Assembly (NCBI RefSeq): GCF_003346715.1
Contig: NZ_QQPQ01000039.1
Coordinates: 1 to 42,560, forward strand
Reading direction: 5' to 3'
DNA length: 42,560 nt
Origin: Oceanispirochaeta sp. M1
GTDB taxonomy: Bacteria > Spirochaetota > Spirochaetia > DSM-2461
Position 1 is the stretch's first letter, and the number at the start of each line of letters is the position of its first letter. This document shows positions 16,357 through 24,616 of the stretch, piece after piece. Below the pieces are notes generated by a model that ran no database searches, was not told the DNA's origin, and worked only from the letters and a program-made list of their open reading frames with translations. The translations under genes and the position numbers were made by a program.

Positions 16357-17531
16357 AAGATAGAAGAGCCCCCGACCTGTCACTGCTTTTACTGATCCTT
16401 GTATTCCTCATCCTTGCAGGACTTTCTGTATATATTCTGCTTACTATGAAAATCGACGACTATAAGGAAATGGTCATTGATCAGAAGCTTATTACAACCC
16501 TGATCATAATCGAAGAGGATGATAAACCTCTGGTGACAGAAGTCTATTTTTATCATCCCGAGACTAAGAAAGGTGCTCTGCTGAATATACCTGAAGAGAC
16601 AGGCGCTCTTATTCGCTCTCTCAATAGAGTGGACAGGATTGATACTCTCTATAATACGGAGGATCCATCCTATTATCTTGAACAGATAGGGATTCTAACG
16701 GGAATTGTCCCTGATTTTTATCTGCAGATAAAAAAAGAGAACCTGGTGAGTCTTGTCGATTTTCTGGAAGGGGTCGATATTTTCCTTCCCAATCCGGTGA
16801 TTATTCAGAATGATGAACAGCAGATTCTACTCCCCTCGGGAAGTGTGAATCTTGACGGAGACAAGGCTGTAGATTATCTGTGTTATAAAATTGAAGGTGA
16901 ATCTGCAGATGACCGAATCAAGCGGGAGCATGATCTTGTTATCGGGCTTCTGAAAAAATTGAGTCATATGTATGATGCAAAGTTCTCAGAGGCATTTCAG
17001 AAATATCTGTTTCCTGTTATTAATACAAATCTGGACAGCAAATCCTTTGATTCCTTTCTCCAGGAGATAACATCCCTGGAATTGGATCGCGTTGTTTTCC
17101 AGCAGGTGCTGGGAACAAGGCGTAAGGTGGATTCTCAGATTCTTTATTTCCCCCATTACGACGGGAAACTTTTAAGGGAAACTGTTAAACAGATGCAGGA
17201 TTCTCTGTCGGATTTTGATGTGCTGAAGGATGAAAAACTGGTTGTTTCTCTGGAGATTCAGAACGGAACTACCAGAAATGGATTAGCCAGCCGGACAGCA
17301 CAAATTTTTAAAAGTTACGGTTATGAGATAGCATCTCTTAAGAATGCAGACTCCAGCCGCTACGAAAATACAGTTATATTAGACAAAAAGGGCGATCCGG
17401 CAGCTGCTCAGAGAGTGGCAAATCTGATAAAATGTCAAAAGATCCATACCGATGTGGATCAAAACCGTGATGAAACTGTAGATATTATAATTATACTTGG
17501 AAAGGATTTCGATGGACGATACGTTAAATAG
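16353..17531 (+). CDS. LytR-CpsA-Psr (LCP) family protein with C-terminal LytR_C domain
   Basis: A 392-residue membrane-anchored protein. Residues 8-31 form one transmembrane helix (LSLLLLILVFLILAGLSVYI). The LCP-type domain then runs over roughly residues 40-210, with VDFLEGVDIFLPNPV and the GDKAVDYLCYK / DDRIKREHDLVIGLL segment where family members bind polyprenyl phosphate through arginines. A LytR C-terminal domain starts near residue 295 (VSLEIQNGTTRNGLASRTAQ). LCP proteins attach glycopolymers to cell walls in Gram-positives (known); the role in spirochaetes is open. It overlaps yqeK by 4 bases and rsfS by 20. Confidence 0.82.
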   Translation: MKDRRAPDLSLLLLILVFLILAGLSVYILLTMKIDDYKEMVIDQKLITTLIIIEEDDKPLVTEVYFYHPETKKGALLNIPEETGALIRSLNRVDRIDTLYNTEDPSYYLEQIGILTGIVPDFYLQIKKENLVSLVDFLEGVDIFLPNPVIIQNDEQQILLPSGSVNLDGDKAVDYLCYKIEGESADDRIKREHDLVIGLLKKLSHMYDAKFSEAFQKYLFPVINTNLDSKSFDSFLQEITSLELDRVVFQQVLGTRRKVDSQILYFPHYDGKLLRETVKQMQDSLSDFDVLKDEKLVVSLEIQNGTTRNGLASRTAQIFKSYGYEIASLKNADSSRYENTVILDKKGDPAAAQRVANLIKCQKIHTDVDQNRDETVDIIIILGKDFDGRYVK

Positions 17532-17886
17532 TAAAAAAGGTTTTATATACTGGGGAAAAGCCCTGGAAGCTGTACAGGAAGCCAAAGGCCTGAATTCAGT
17601 TGTACTGGATCTGGAAGGAAAGTGTTCCTGGGCTGATTATATGATTATTGTTACGGCAACCAGCCGTATGCACCTCAGAGGTATTCAGATGAAGGTTCTT
17701 GATATGCTGAGAGATGATGAAAATCTGGTGCTGAGAAATAATAAGAATACTAAAAATGAGGATCAGTGGATTCTTATGGATTGCGGTGGCCTTGTTATTC
17801 AGATTATGACAGCTGAAGCTCGTGAATATTACGATCTTGAGGGTGTCTGGTTTGAATCAGAGTCTCTTTTCAGAGAAGAAGCTTAA
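17512..17886 (+). CDS. rsfS: Ribosomal silencing factor RsfS
   Basis: RsfS (124 residues) binds L14 and blocks subunit joining during starvation (known). Family features are ALEAVQEAKGLNSVVLDLEG, CSWADYMIIVTATSRMHLRG, and DQWILMDCGGLVIQIMTAEAREYYDLEGVW near the end. I chose ATG 17512, preceded by GGAAAGG, over the TTG at 17497 that gives five more residues. The start lies inside the end of the LCP gene. The stop is three bases from the stop of the convergent acidic gene. Confidence 0.93.
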   Translation: MDDTLNSKKGFIYWGKALEAVQEAKGLNSVVLDLEGKCSWADYMIIVTATSRMHLRGIQMKVLDMLRDDENLVLRNNKNTKNEDQWILMDCGGLVIQIMTAEAREYYDLEGVWFESESLFREEA

Positions 17887-17889
17887 GAA

Positions 17890-18156
17890 TTACTCCTCGA
17901 GTTCGTCGTAATCGGCGAACTCATCATTATATGCAAAGGGGGTGATGTTATCTTCGTCATCCCCTATTTCATCTTCTTCACTTTCATCTTCAAGATGATC
18001 TACATCTGACTGTGCAATACCGTCATCGTAGTCTTTGTCCATCTCTTCATCGAATGTATCGATGCCTTCTTCGAAGATTTCATCTTCCTCTGCTACGGCA
18101 AAATACGAATATGGGAACTCTAAATCCCCAACTGTTTCTGTGTCAGACCGAACCAT
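17890..18156 (-). CDS. Small, extremely acidic protein of unknown function (88 aa)
   Basis: I recognise no family. About 40 percent of residues are Asp or Glu, with runs such as EDEIFEEGIDTFDEEMDKD and EDESEEDEIGDDED. A less acidic N-terminal segment (MVRSDTETVGDLEFPYSYF) could fold. I chose the start at 18156 because AAGGA lies eight bases upstream; the longer frame from 18198 has no ribosome site. A promoter (18199-18227) faces this gene. The sequence resembles the acidic tails of RNA polymerase delta subunits and some nucleoid-binding proteins, but similarity in composition alone proves nothing. Confidence 0.65.
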   Translation of the reverse strand: MVRSDTETVGDLEFPYSYFAVAEEDEIFEEGIDTFDEEMDKDYDDGIAQSDVDHLEDESEEDEIGDDEDNITPFAYNDEFADYDELEE

Positions 18157-18198
18157 CCATACTATCCTTGAAGCTTTATAGTAATAAAAAGTAATCAA

Positions 18199-18227
18199 CT
18201 AATACCATTTTTTTCTAATATTGCCAA
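18199..18227 (-). promoter_or_regulatory. Promoter of the acidic-protein gene, sharing its -35 box with nadC
   Basis: On the minus strand TTGGCA (18222-18227), 17-base spacer and TATTAG (18199-18204), giving a start near 18192 and a leader of about 36 bases. The -35 sequence TTGGCAA is almost its own reverse complement. The plus-strand TTGCCA at 18221-18226 is the -35 of nadC, so the two promoters overlap. Confidence 0.5.
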
Positions 18228-18249
18228 CCGCCGATTTATTAATTAGAAT
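18221..18249 (+). promoter_or_regulatory. Promoter of nadC
   Basis: TTGCCA (18221-18226), 17-base spacer and TAGAAT (18244-18249). Transcription would begin about 18256, leaving at most three or four bases before the ATG at 18260. This decides the nadC start, because the in-frame ATG at 18248 lies inside the -10 box and TTG 18221 inside the -35 box. Confidence 0.6.
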
Positions 18250-18259
18250 GAATTTCATT

Positions 18260-19096
18260 ATGAATGATCAAAATTTTAATGAATTATTGAAACTGGCCCT
18301 GTCTGAAGATCTGGCCGATGCTGGAGATGTAACATCAAGAGCCATCTTTGATGATAAGCAGATGACAAAAGCTTTTCTGAAAAGTAAGGATACCGGAGTT
18401 CTTGCAGGGATCTCATTTTTCTGTCAGGTCTTTGTCAAAGTGGATTCAAGGATTATAGTCGACAAAAAGATGGAAGATGGAGATGCTCTTAAACCCGGTG
18501 ATATAATTGCCGAGCTCACAGGGCCTGTTGCAGCGGTACTGGAAGCCGAGAGAACAGCCATTAACTTTCTCTCTTTTATGTCGGGGATCGCTACATGCAC
18601 CGCCAATCATATCAAGGCTGCCCAGGATAAGGGGCATGTCACAATTCTGGATACCAGAAAAACACTTCCCGGATACAGAACACTCTCAAAGTATGCCGTC
18701 AAAATGGGTGGTGGTCAGAATCACAGAATGGGACTCTACGACATGGTCATGATCAAGGACAATCATATTGATGCTGCCGGCGGAATCCGTGAGGCTGTCT
18801 CCAGTGTTCGTGAAAAATGGGGTGACCACTACAGAATTGAAGTGGAGTGCAGAACCCTGAAGGAAGTTGAAGAGGCTCTGGAATACAAGGCTGATGTAAT
18901 CATGCTGGATAATATGAGTCCTGAAATGACTAAAGAAGCCGTACAGATGCGCAGAAATGAAGTTGAGTTTGAAGCTTCCGGTAATATGGATATTGAGAAG
19001 ATTAAACGTTACAACAACACGGGAGTGGATTATATTTCTATTGGAAAACTGACCCATTCGGTAACTGCATTCGATTTTTCTCTGGTAATGGAGTAG
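18260..19096 (+). CDS. nadC: Nicotinate-nucleotide pyrophosphorylase (quinolinate phosphoribosyltransferase)
   Basis: NadC (278 residues) converts quinolinate and PRPP to nicotinate mononucleotide. FNELLKLALSEDLADAGDVTS is the normal start. ILDTRKTLPGYRTLSKYAVKMGGGQNHR carries the DTRKT and KYAV--GGG-NHR substrate-binding motifs, and MIKDNH, VECRT, VIMLDNMS and EASGNM complete the barrel. The promoter position argues for ATG 18260 over two upstream in-frame candidates. There is no Shine-Dalgarno. The stop is three bases before the nadB start. Confidence 0.94.
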   Translation: MNDQNFNELLKLALSEDLADAGDVTSRAIFDDKQMTKAFLKSKDTGVLAGISFFCQVFVKVDSRIIVDKKMEDGDALKPGDIIAELTGPVAAVLEAERTAINFLSFMSGIATCTANHIKAAQDKGHVTILDTRKTLPGYRTLSKYAVKMGGGQNHRMGLYDMVMIKDNHIDAAGGIREAVSSVREKWGDHYRIEVECRTLKEVEEALEYKADVIMLDNMSPEMTKEAVQMRRNEVEFEASGNMDIEKIKRYNNTGVDYISIGKLTHSVTAFDFSLVME

Positions 19097-19099
19097 GTT

Positions 19100-20692
19100 T
19101 TGCCTGATATTAACCAATTTGATGTCATTATTCTCGGAATGGGAATTTCCGGCCTTGCCGCGGCGATAACAGCCAGCGAAAAAGGTCTTAAAGTAGGAAT
19201 CTTCAGCAAATCGGATGTGCTGGAAGAGTCAAACACCTATTATGCCCAGGGGGGCATTGTAGGGAACGGTGATGAAGACAGCCCTGAACTTCTTGCGGAC
19301 GACATCATAAAAGCCGGTGATTATCTTAATAATTCAGAGGCCGTGGATATCCTGACTAAGACAGGTCCCGCTCTGGTTGATGAATATCTGGTGGATAAAC
19401 TGGGAATCAATTTTTCCAAAAATGAAGACGGTACATTGAAGCTCACCCGTGAGGCTGTTCATTCGGTCCGGCGTATCTATTTTGATAGAGATATAACGGG
19501 TAAGGCCATTGAGACAGGTATGCTGGATTATGTAAAAAAGATGAAAGGGATACAGATCTTTCCTTTTCACATGGCCATCGACCTTATTTCAAGCTGCCAT
19601 CACTCCACAGATACACAGGCCCGCTATGGTAAAAACCGCATTATCGGTGCCTATATGCTCAACTGTGAAACCAGTACGGTCACACCTGTTTTTGCAGGAG
19701 CCGTAATTCTGGCTACAGGGGGAGTAGGGAATCTGTTTCAGCACTCCTCAAACCCCGCGGTTGCAACAGGTGACGGAATCGTCATGGCCTATCAGGCCGG
19801 AGCAACGGTTATCAATGCCGAATATGTTCAGTTTCATCCCACCACACTGTACCACAGAGATGCAGAGAACTTCCTTATTTCTGAAGCTGTAAGAGGTGAA
19901 GGTGCCGTTCTGATCAATAAGAGGGGAGAGCCCTTCATGGAGCGCTATAACCCCAGTCTTAAAGATCTTGCACCGAGGGATGAAGTATCCAGGGCAATCT
20001 ATATGGAGATGGAGCGCTGCGGCTCCACTTATGTTTATCTTGATACTCCCCGGATGGTGATCGATATTCCATCCCGTTTTCCGGGAATCTATGCAAAGTG
20101 CCTGGAAATAGGCATTGATATAACTAAAGAGCCCATTCCTGTTGTTCCTGCGGCACACTATTTCTGCGGAGGAATCAAGGTGGATATGAACGGGGAGACA
20201 AGTGTTCCCGGTTTGTATGCGGTTGGTGAAACAGCCTGTACCGGTGTCCATGGAGCAAACAGACTGGCTTCCATCTCTCTTCTTGAGGGTCTTGTATTAG
20301 GGCTCCGTTCGGGATGGGAAATTGCGGATAACTTTGAAAGACCGTCTCTCGCGTTGAGACGCTCTATTCCTCAGTGGATTTTCCCTCAGGATGAAGACAA
20401 GGTTGATCCCATTCTGATAAAAAGCGATGTTCACAGTATACAGGCCCTTATGTGGAACTATGTGGGTATTATCCGTTCCAGAAAACGGCTGGCCAGAGCT
20501 CTGGCTGACCTGAACTACCATTCCCACAGGATTGACCGTTTTTATAGACAGGCCGGGCTGACCCGGGATCTGGTAGAGTTGCGTAACTCTGTACTCACAG
20601 CATCTGTTATTACGAAGGCTGCCTATAATAATCAGCATTCCAGAGGTTGTCACTATATTGTCCGCGGCGATGCTCCCCACGAGAAAAGCTGA
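19100..20692 (+). CDS. nadB: L-aspartate oxidase
   Basis: NadB (530 residues) oxidises aspartate to iminoaspartate for quinolinate synthesis. The FAD-binding GMGISGLAAAITASEKG starts at residue 13. SNTYYAQGGI, QFHPTTLY, the catalytic-arginine region EAVRGEGAVLINKRG and HYFCGGIKVD-GETSVPGLYAVGE are all present. The C-terminal helical domain is also present. The start codon is TTG at 19100 with GGAGTAGG directly upstream. nadA, which acts between NadB and NadC, is not in the window. Confidence 0.93.
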   Translation: MPDINQFDVIILGMGISGLAAAITASEKGLKVGIFSKSDVLEESNTYYAQGGIVGNGDEDSPELLADDIIKAGDYLNNSEAVDILTKTGPALVDEYLVDKLGINFSKNEDGTLKLTREAVHSVRRIYFDRDITGKAIETGMLDYVKKMKGIQIFPFHMAIDLISSCHHSTDTQARYGKNRIIGAYMLNCETSTVTPVFAGAVILATGGVGNLFQHSSNPAVATGDGIVMAYQAGATVINAEYVQFHPTTLYHRDAENFLISEAVRGEGAVLINKRGEPFMERYNPSLKDLAPRDEVSRAIYMEMERCGSTYVYLDTPRMVIDIPSRFPGIYAKCLEIGIDITKEPIPVVPAAHYFCGGIKVDMNGETSVPGLYAVGETACTGVHGANRLASISLLEGLVLGLRSGWEIADNFERPSLALRRSIPQWIFPQDEDKVDPILIKSDVHSIQALMWNYVGIIRSRKRLARALADLNYHSHRIDRFYRQAGLTRDLVELRNSVLTASVITKAAYNNQHSRGCHYIVRGDAPHEKS

Positions 20693-20694
20693 GA

Positions 20695-21585
20695 ATGAGA
20701 AGAGTAGAGATCAAGACTCCTGCCAAGATTAATCTCCATCTTGAGGTGGGGCGGTCCAGAGCGGACGGCTTTCATGATATCCTTTCACTTTTTCAGGCCG
20801 TCAGCCTCTATGACCGTCTGACATTTACCCTCACAGATCATCCGGGTGAGATCATTATCAACGGAGATTTCAACTGTCCTCCCGAAAGCAACCTGATCTA
20901 CAAGGCAGTACAGCTTTTCAGGAAGAGCGGAGCAGGCAAGGAGGGGATAGAGGTTTCAGTTGATAAGAAAATACCAAGTGAAGCAGGGCTTGGGGGCGGC
21001 TCATCTGATGCTGCAGCAACCCTGAAAGCCCTCAGACTCCTTCTCGATTTTGATCCGGGAGAGGCTGTTTTGCTGGATATAGCTGCTGTTCTGGGCAGTG
21101 ATGTTCCTTTTTTTATGAAATCCGCCTCAGCGGCAGTTAGCGGCAGAGGTGAAATCCTTGAGGATGTTGGAACTCCGCCATCCCTGGAGGGACTTATTGT
21201 CAGGGCCTCGGCTGAGGGCATTTCCACAGCCGCCGCATACAGGGCTGTGGACGAGGCAATGGGTAGTGGAAAACTGAGTCAAGGTCTTCTGACAAAAGAA
21301 GATATGATCTCTTCATATCACAGCCTTCCACCGTCGGAATGGCCCTTCTATAACAGCTTTATGGAAACTTACAGAAATCATTTCAAACCTATTGAGTTTA
21401 TTTACAAACTTCTTTATGATTCAGGAGCTGTATTTTCCGGTTTATCCGGAAGCGGCAGTGCCCTGTTCGGGATTTTCCCGAAGCATGGATCGATCGATAA
21501 AGCGGAAGAGGCTCTGAAAGAGCAGTTTCCTTTTGTGGAAAGAATTTATTTCTTAAATAGCATTCCTGATGCACTTGTAATATAA
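20695..21585 (+). CDS. ispE: 4-diphosphocytidyl-2-C-methyl-D-erythritol kinase
   Basis: IspE (296 residues) phosphorylates CDP-ME in the MEP isoprenoid pathway. As a GHMP kinase it shows the N-terminal TPAKINLHLEVGRSRADGFH, the ATP-binding loop GLGGGSSDAA (residues 98-107), DVPFFMKSASAAVSGRGE and the C-terminal SGSGSALFG. I chose ATG 20695, two bases after the nadB stop. A longer in-frame start at 20647 lies inside nadB and gives an N-terminus unlike the family. It implies that this organism uses the MEP route. Confidence 0.94.
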   Translation: MRRVEIKTPAKINLHLEVGRSRADGFHDILSLFQAVSLYDRLTFTLTDHPGEIIINGDFNCPPESNLIYKAVQLFRKSGAGKEGIEVSVDKKIPSEAGLGGGSSDAAATLKALRLLLDFDPGEAVLLDIAAVLGSDVPFFMKSASAAVSGRGEILEDVGTPPSLEGLIVRASAEGISTAAAYRAVDEAMGSGKLSQGLLTKEDMISSYHSLPPSEWPFYNSFMETYRNHFKPIEFIYKLLYDSGAVFSGLSGSGSALFGIFPKHGSIDKAEEALKEQFPFVERIYFLNSIPDALVI

Positions 21586-21622
21586 TGAATATATATTGCA
21601 TTAAAGCGGTAGGAGGAGCTGT

Positions 21623-21910
21623 ATGGAGATTACTGACATCCGCATTCGTAAGGTCAATGCTGACGGCAAACTAAAGGCGTATGTAACGGTTACCTTTGAT
21701 GAGTCTTTTGTTGTACACAATGTAAAGATTATTGAAGGGGACAGTGGCGTTTTTATTGCAATGCCAAGCAGGAAAACAAAAAATGGTGTGTATAAGGATG
21801 TAGCCCATCCGATAAATACAGACTTCAGGACTATCCTACAGGATAGAATCCTGAAAGAATATAATAACCTTGAACCCGATTCCGATGAGATGGAAAACGG
21901 TGCAGGTTAA
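21623..21910 (+). CDS. spoVG: SpoVG family RNA/DNA-binding regulator
   Basis: SpoVG (95 residues) is a small nucleic-acid-binding regulator. In Borrelia it binds DNA and RNA (known); it has nothing to do with sporulation outside Firmicutes. MEITDIRIRKVNADGKLKAYVTVTFD, the FVVHNVKIIEGDSGVFIAMPSRKTKNGVYKDVAHPI block and the FR--LQ--IL-EY end are characteristic. A strong AGGAGGAG ribosome site stands before the ATG. A tRNA-Gln gene follows 22 bases after the stop. Confidence 0.95.
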   Translation: MEITDIRIRKVNADGKLKAYVTVTFDESFVVHNVKIIEGDSGVFIAMPSRKTKNGVYKDVAHPINTDFRTILQDRILKEYNNLEPDSDEMENGAG

Positions 21911-21932
21911 TATTTAAATATAAAAACAAAAT

Positions 21933-22004
21933 TTGGGCGTCGGCAAGCGGTAAGCCACCGGGTTTTGATCCCGGCATTCGCAGGTTCGAATCCTGCCGCT
22001 CAAG
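21933..22004 (+). tRNA. tRNA-Gln, anticodon UUG
   Basis: The acceptor stem TTGGGCG/CGCTCAA closes fully with one G-U pair. The D arm is GGC-AAGCGGTAA-GCC. The anticodon stem CCGGG/CCCGG holds loop TTTTGAT (anticodon TTG, Gln CAA). The T arm is GCAGG-TTCGAAT-CCTGC. No CCA is encoded. It sits 22 bases after spoVG and 27 bases before rplY, with no obvious promoter of its own. It is probably cut out of a spoVG-rplY transcript. Confidence 0.93.
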
Positions 22005-22031
22005 GTATCTGTTATCTAAGGAGTTAAAAAG

Positions 22032-22649
22032 ATGGAGCAGAAATCCCTTTCTGTCATTGAAAGAACAGAATTCAAGAAAGGTCCTGCCAAGAAATTGAGG
22101 AGCGAAGGGTTAATACCCGCCGTTGTTTACGGTCATACAGATCCTCTTCATATTGCGGTAAATGCCATTGAATTTGGTAAGAAATTCAAAGTTGTTACAG
22201 AAAATACAATCATCAAACTTGAGCTGGGAAAGAAGACTATTGAAGTCCTTGTGAAAGCTATTGATGAAGATATTGTAACTGACACAGTAAAGCACATTGA
22301 CTTTTACGAGTTTGAAAAGGGTAAAACCCTTAAGACTCGTGTTCCCATCCGTCTGGTGGGAGTTGCAATCGGTACTAAAGAAGGTGGAAACCTCGAGCAC
22401 AAGCTGCATGAGCTTGAAATCGAATGTCTTCCTACAGACCTTCCTGACACTATTGAGATTGACATCAGTGGACTGAATATGGGTGAATCTATCCATGTCG
22501 GTAAGGTTGCTGTCGCTAAGGGTGTCAAGATTCTTAACCCCGAGGTACAGACAATCGTTGTTGTAACAGCTCCCAAGGCTGTTGTCGTCGAAACTGAAGA
22601 AGGTGAAGACGCTGAAGACGCTGTTGCTGAAACAGAAGGCGCAGAATAA
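22032..22649 (+). CDS. rplY: 50S ribosomal protein L25/general stress protein Ctc
   Basis: A 205-residue long-form L25 (Ctc type) with two domains. The N-terminal 5S rRNA-binding domain holds GPAKKLRSEGLIPAVVYG and IDFYEF. The C-terminal TL5 domain starts around residue 95 (TRVPIRLVGVAIGTKEGG) and ends in an acidic tail (EEGEDAEDAVAETEGAE). A GGAG ribosome site is ten bases before the ATG. The pth gene follows 16 bases later. Confidence 0.95.
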   Translation: MEQKSLSVIERTEFKKGPAKKLRSEGLIPAVVYGHTDPLHIAVNAIEFGKKFKVVTENTIIKLELGKKTIEVLVKAIDEDIVTDTVKHIDFYEFEKGKTLKTRVPIRLVGVAIGTKEGGNLEHKLHELEIECLPTDLPDTIEIDISGLNMGESIHVGKVAVAKGVKILNPEVQTIVVVTAPKAVVVETEEGEDAEDAVAETEGAE

Positions 22650-22665
22650 TAGTTATTCTGAGCTG

Positions 22666-23232
22666 ATGATTATCGGCCTGGGGAATCCCGGGTCGAAATA
22701 TGAACAAACCCGGCATAATGTCGGGTTTGATCTTATTGAGCTGCTCTCAGGGCAGCTCAATCTGTTTTTAAAGAAACCCCTTTTTAAAAACTACCGCTAT
22801 GCCTCTACTTTCCTTGGGAATCGTAGGGTTCATCTGGTGGAACCTCTTACATTTATGAACCGTTCCGGAAATATTCTTCCCGCTCTGGTGAGTAAGTATT
22901 CTCTGAAACCCGAAAATATTATTATTGTCACCGACAATATGGATCTTCCACCCGGTCGATGCCGTATGAAGCCCGGAGGCTCCTCCGCGGGTCACAACGG
23001 CTTAAAATCAATAATTCAATATCTGGATACAGGGAAATTCTTCAGACTTTATGTCGGGATCGGCAGACCTTCCAAAGATCTCTCTGTTGTAGATCATGTT
23101 CTGGGAGTATTCCCCTCAGAGGATTATTCTCTAGTACAGAACGCCATCGTGCAGGCTGTTAAGAGTATTATTGCCCAGTCTGACGCCCCTGTGGAGCAGC
23201 TGTTAAATGAAATCAATTCCAGAAAGAATTGA
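22666..23232 (+). CDS. pth: Peptidyl-tRNA hydrolase
   Basis: Pth (188 residues) releases peptides from prematurely dropped peptidyl-tRNAs. MIIGLGNPGSKYEQTRHNVGF contains the catalytic His17 and the Asn that positions it. LVEPLTFMNRSG, the catalytic Asp in VTDNMDLPPG, and KPGGSSAGHNGLKSI follow. I chose ATG 22666, just after rplY; an upstream extension to 22582 lies inside rplY. The 3' end overlaps tilS by 26 bases, so the two are coupled. Confidence 0.95.
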   Translation: MIIGLGNPGSKYEQTRHNVGFDLIELLSGQLNLFLKKPLFKNYRYASTFLGNRRVHLVEPLTFMNRSGNILPALVSKYSLKPENIIIVTDNMDLPPGRCRMKPGGSSAGHNGLKSIIQYLDTGKFFRLYVGIGRPSKDLSVVDHVLGVFPSEDYSLVQNAIVQAVKSIIAQSDAPVEQLLNEINSRKN

Positions 23233-24616
23233 AGGGGAGTTTCTCTCCTCTCTCACATCTCTTACCGAGGGAATCACTGAGCCTTTCAGAATAATTGCTG
23301 CATTCTCAGGGGGGCCTGATTCTACGGCTCTCCTGCTCCTGCTCAGTCAATTCCAAAAACAGTTTTCATATGATCTGGCTGCCGCCTATGTAAATCATGG
23401 TATCCGCTCCCCTGAGGAGTGCTCAGACGAGGAGGAGCAGGTCGAATCTATCTGTCGTCAGTTAGGAATCCCCCTGTACAAAAAACGCTGCTCCCCGGGT
23501 TTTCTGGAACATTATTCAAAATTGAAAAGCTGCGGCCTTGAAGCGGCTGCAAGAACTTACCGATATCACCATTTTGAAAAAATAGCAGCTCAGAGTGGGG
23601 GGGCTGTTTTATTTGCTCTTGGGCATAACCAGAACGATCAGGCAGAAACCATTTTAATGCGCTTATTTTCTGGTTCTTCCCTGGAGGGGCTGAAGGGTAT
23701 ACCCGTTAAACGGGACAGATATATCAGACCTCTCCTGAATACGGATAGAGTGGATATTGAGAAATATCTGGTAAATCGGGATATTATCCCTGTAATTGAC
23801 AAGAGTAATCTGAAAACTGATTTTCTGCGGAATAAGGTCCGCCTTGATCTGCTTCATACAATCTCAGAATCTTTTCCGGCTGTACAGGACTCCCTGCTGA
23901 GATTCCAGCATGATCTGAAGGATGTTTTAGAGCATTACAACGGACTCCTGAAGAAGAGCTGTCCCTGGACTGTGATCTCTATGGGTGAATCACTGGGCTG
24001 CAGCAGTAAGGTATTCTTTCAGCTCCCCTTTGTGAGCAGGAAAAGCATGATTCTGGAACAGATGAATCATCTGCAGAAGGGACTGTATTCATCGGACAGG
24101 CGAATCCCTGCCGCATTTTTCAAACCACTTCAAGACAATCTGAAAAATGGGATAATACTGAAAGGCCACGGAATTATTTTCCAGAAAAAAGGAGAACAGC
24201 TTATTCTCAGCCTTTTGCCGGATAATGGAAAAGAAGAGAGTCACTATTCTGTTTTCTATCTGGATAAAGAACATCCTTACGAGACCGAATCATATATTAT
24301 TGAATTATCTACTGCCTCTGAGTTGCAGGAAGGTGACCATATCCTTAGTATTATTGACATTAATCCCGATACAGAAAGCATCAGTACTCCTGTAATCAGA
24401 AGGGCTCTGGGGAAGTCAGAACTCAGGAACTTTCCAGTAAAAATTAAAGACGCCGATCTACTCCTGTTCTGCGGAAACAGGTCTGTCTGTGCCCTTAATT
24501 CACAAAAAATGATCCTACCGAAAAACGGAAAATTAAAAAAAATAAGCAATATTGACAGTAAGAGTAATGTTCTATGTGTTATAATTAGGGGTAGAGGTCA
24601 TTATGCCCCAGGATGA
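23207..24616 (+). CDS. tilS: tRNA(Ile)-lysidine synthase
   Basis: TilS (469 residues) puts lysine on C34 of the AUA-reading tRNA-Ile, an essential step. The PP-loop SGGPDS is at residues 34-39. Catalytic-domain motifs AAARTYRYHHFEKIA and LGHNQNDQAETILMRLFSGSSLEGLKGI follow. The remaining part fits the helical and C-terminal substrate-binding domains, of low conservation. A GGAGC site lies ten bases before the ATG. The 3' end overlaps ftsH by 14 bases. Confidence 0.92.
   Translation: MKSIPERIEGEFLSSLTSLTEGITEPFRIIAAFSGGPDSTALLLLLSQFQKQFSYDLAAAYVNHGIRSPEECSDEEEQVESICRQLGIPLYKKRCSPGFLEHYSKLKSCGLEAAARTYRYHHFEKIAAQSGGAVLFALGHNQNDQAETILMRLFSGSSLEGLKGIPVKRDRYIRPLLNTDRVDIEKYLVNRDIIPVIDKSNLKTDFLRNKVRLDLLHTISESFPAVQDSLLRFQHDLKDVLEHYNGLLKKSCPWTVISMGESLGCSSKVFFQLPFVSRKSMILEQMNHLQKGLYSSDRRIPAAFFKPLQDNLKNGIILKGHGIIFQKKGEQLILSLLPDNGKEESHYSVFYLDKEHPYETESYIIELSTASELQEGDHILSIIDINPDTESISTPVIRRALGKSELRNFPVKIKDADLLLFCGNRSVCALNSQKMILPKNGKLKKISNIDSKSNVLCVIIRGRGHYAPG

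Noticed and set aside
21575-21590. TATAAT at 21581 as the -10 box of a spoVG promoter
   Set aside because: No acceptable -35 box lies 16-18 bases upstream and there is no extended -10 TG. It overlaps the end of ispE, so I did not list it.
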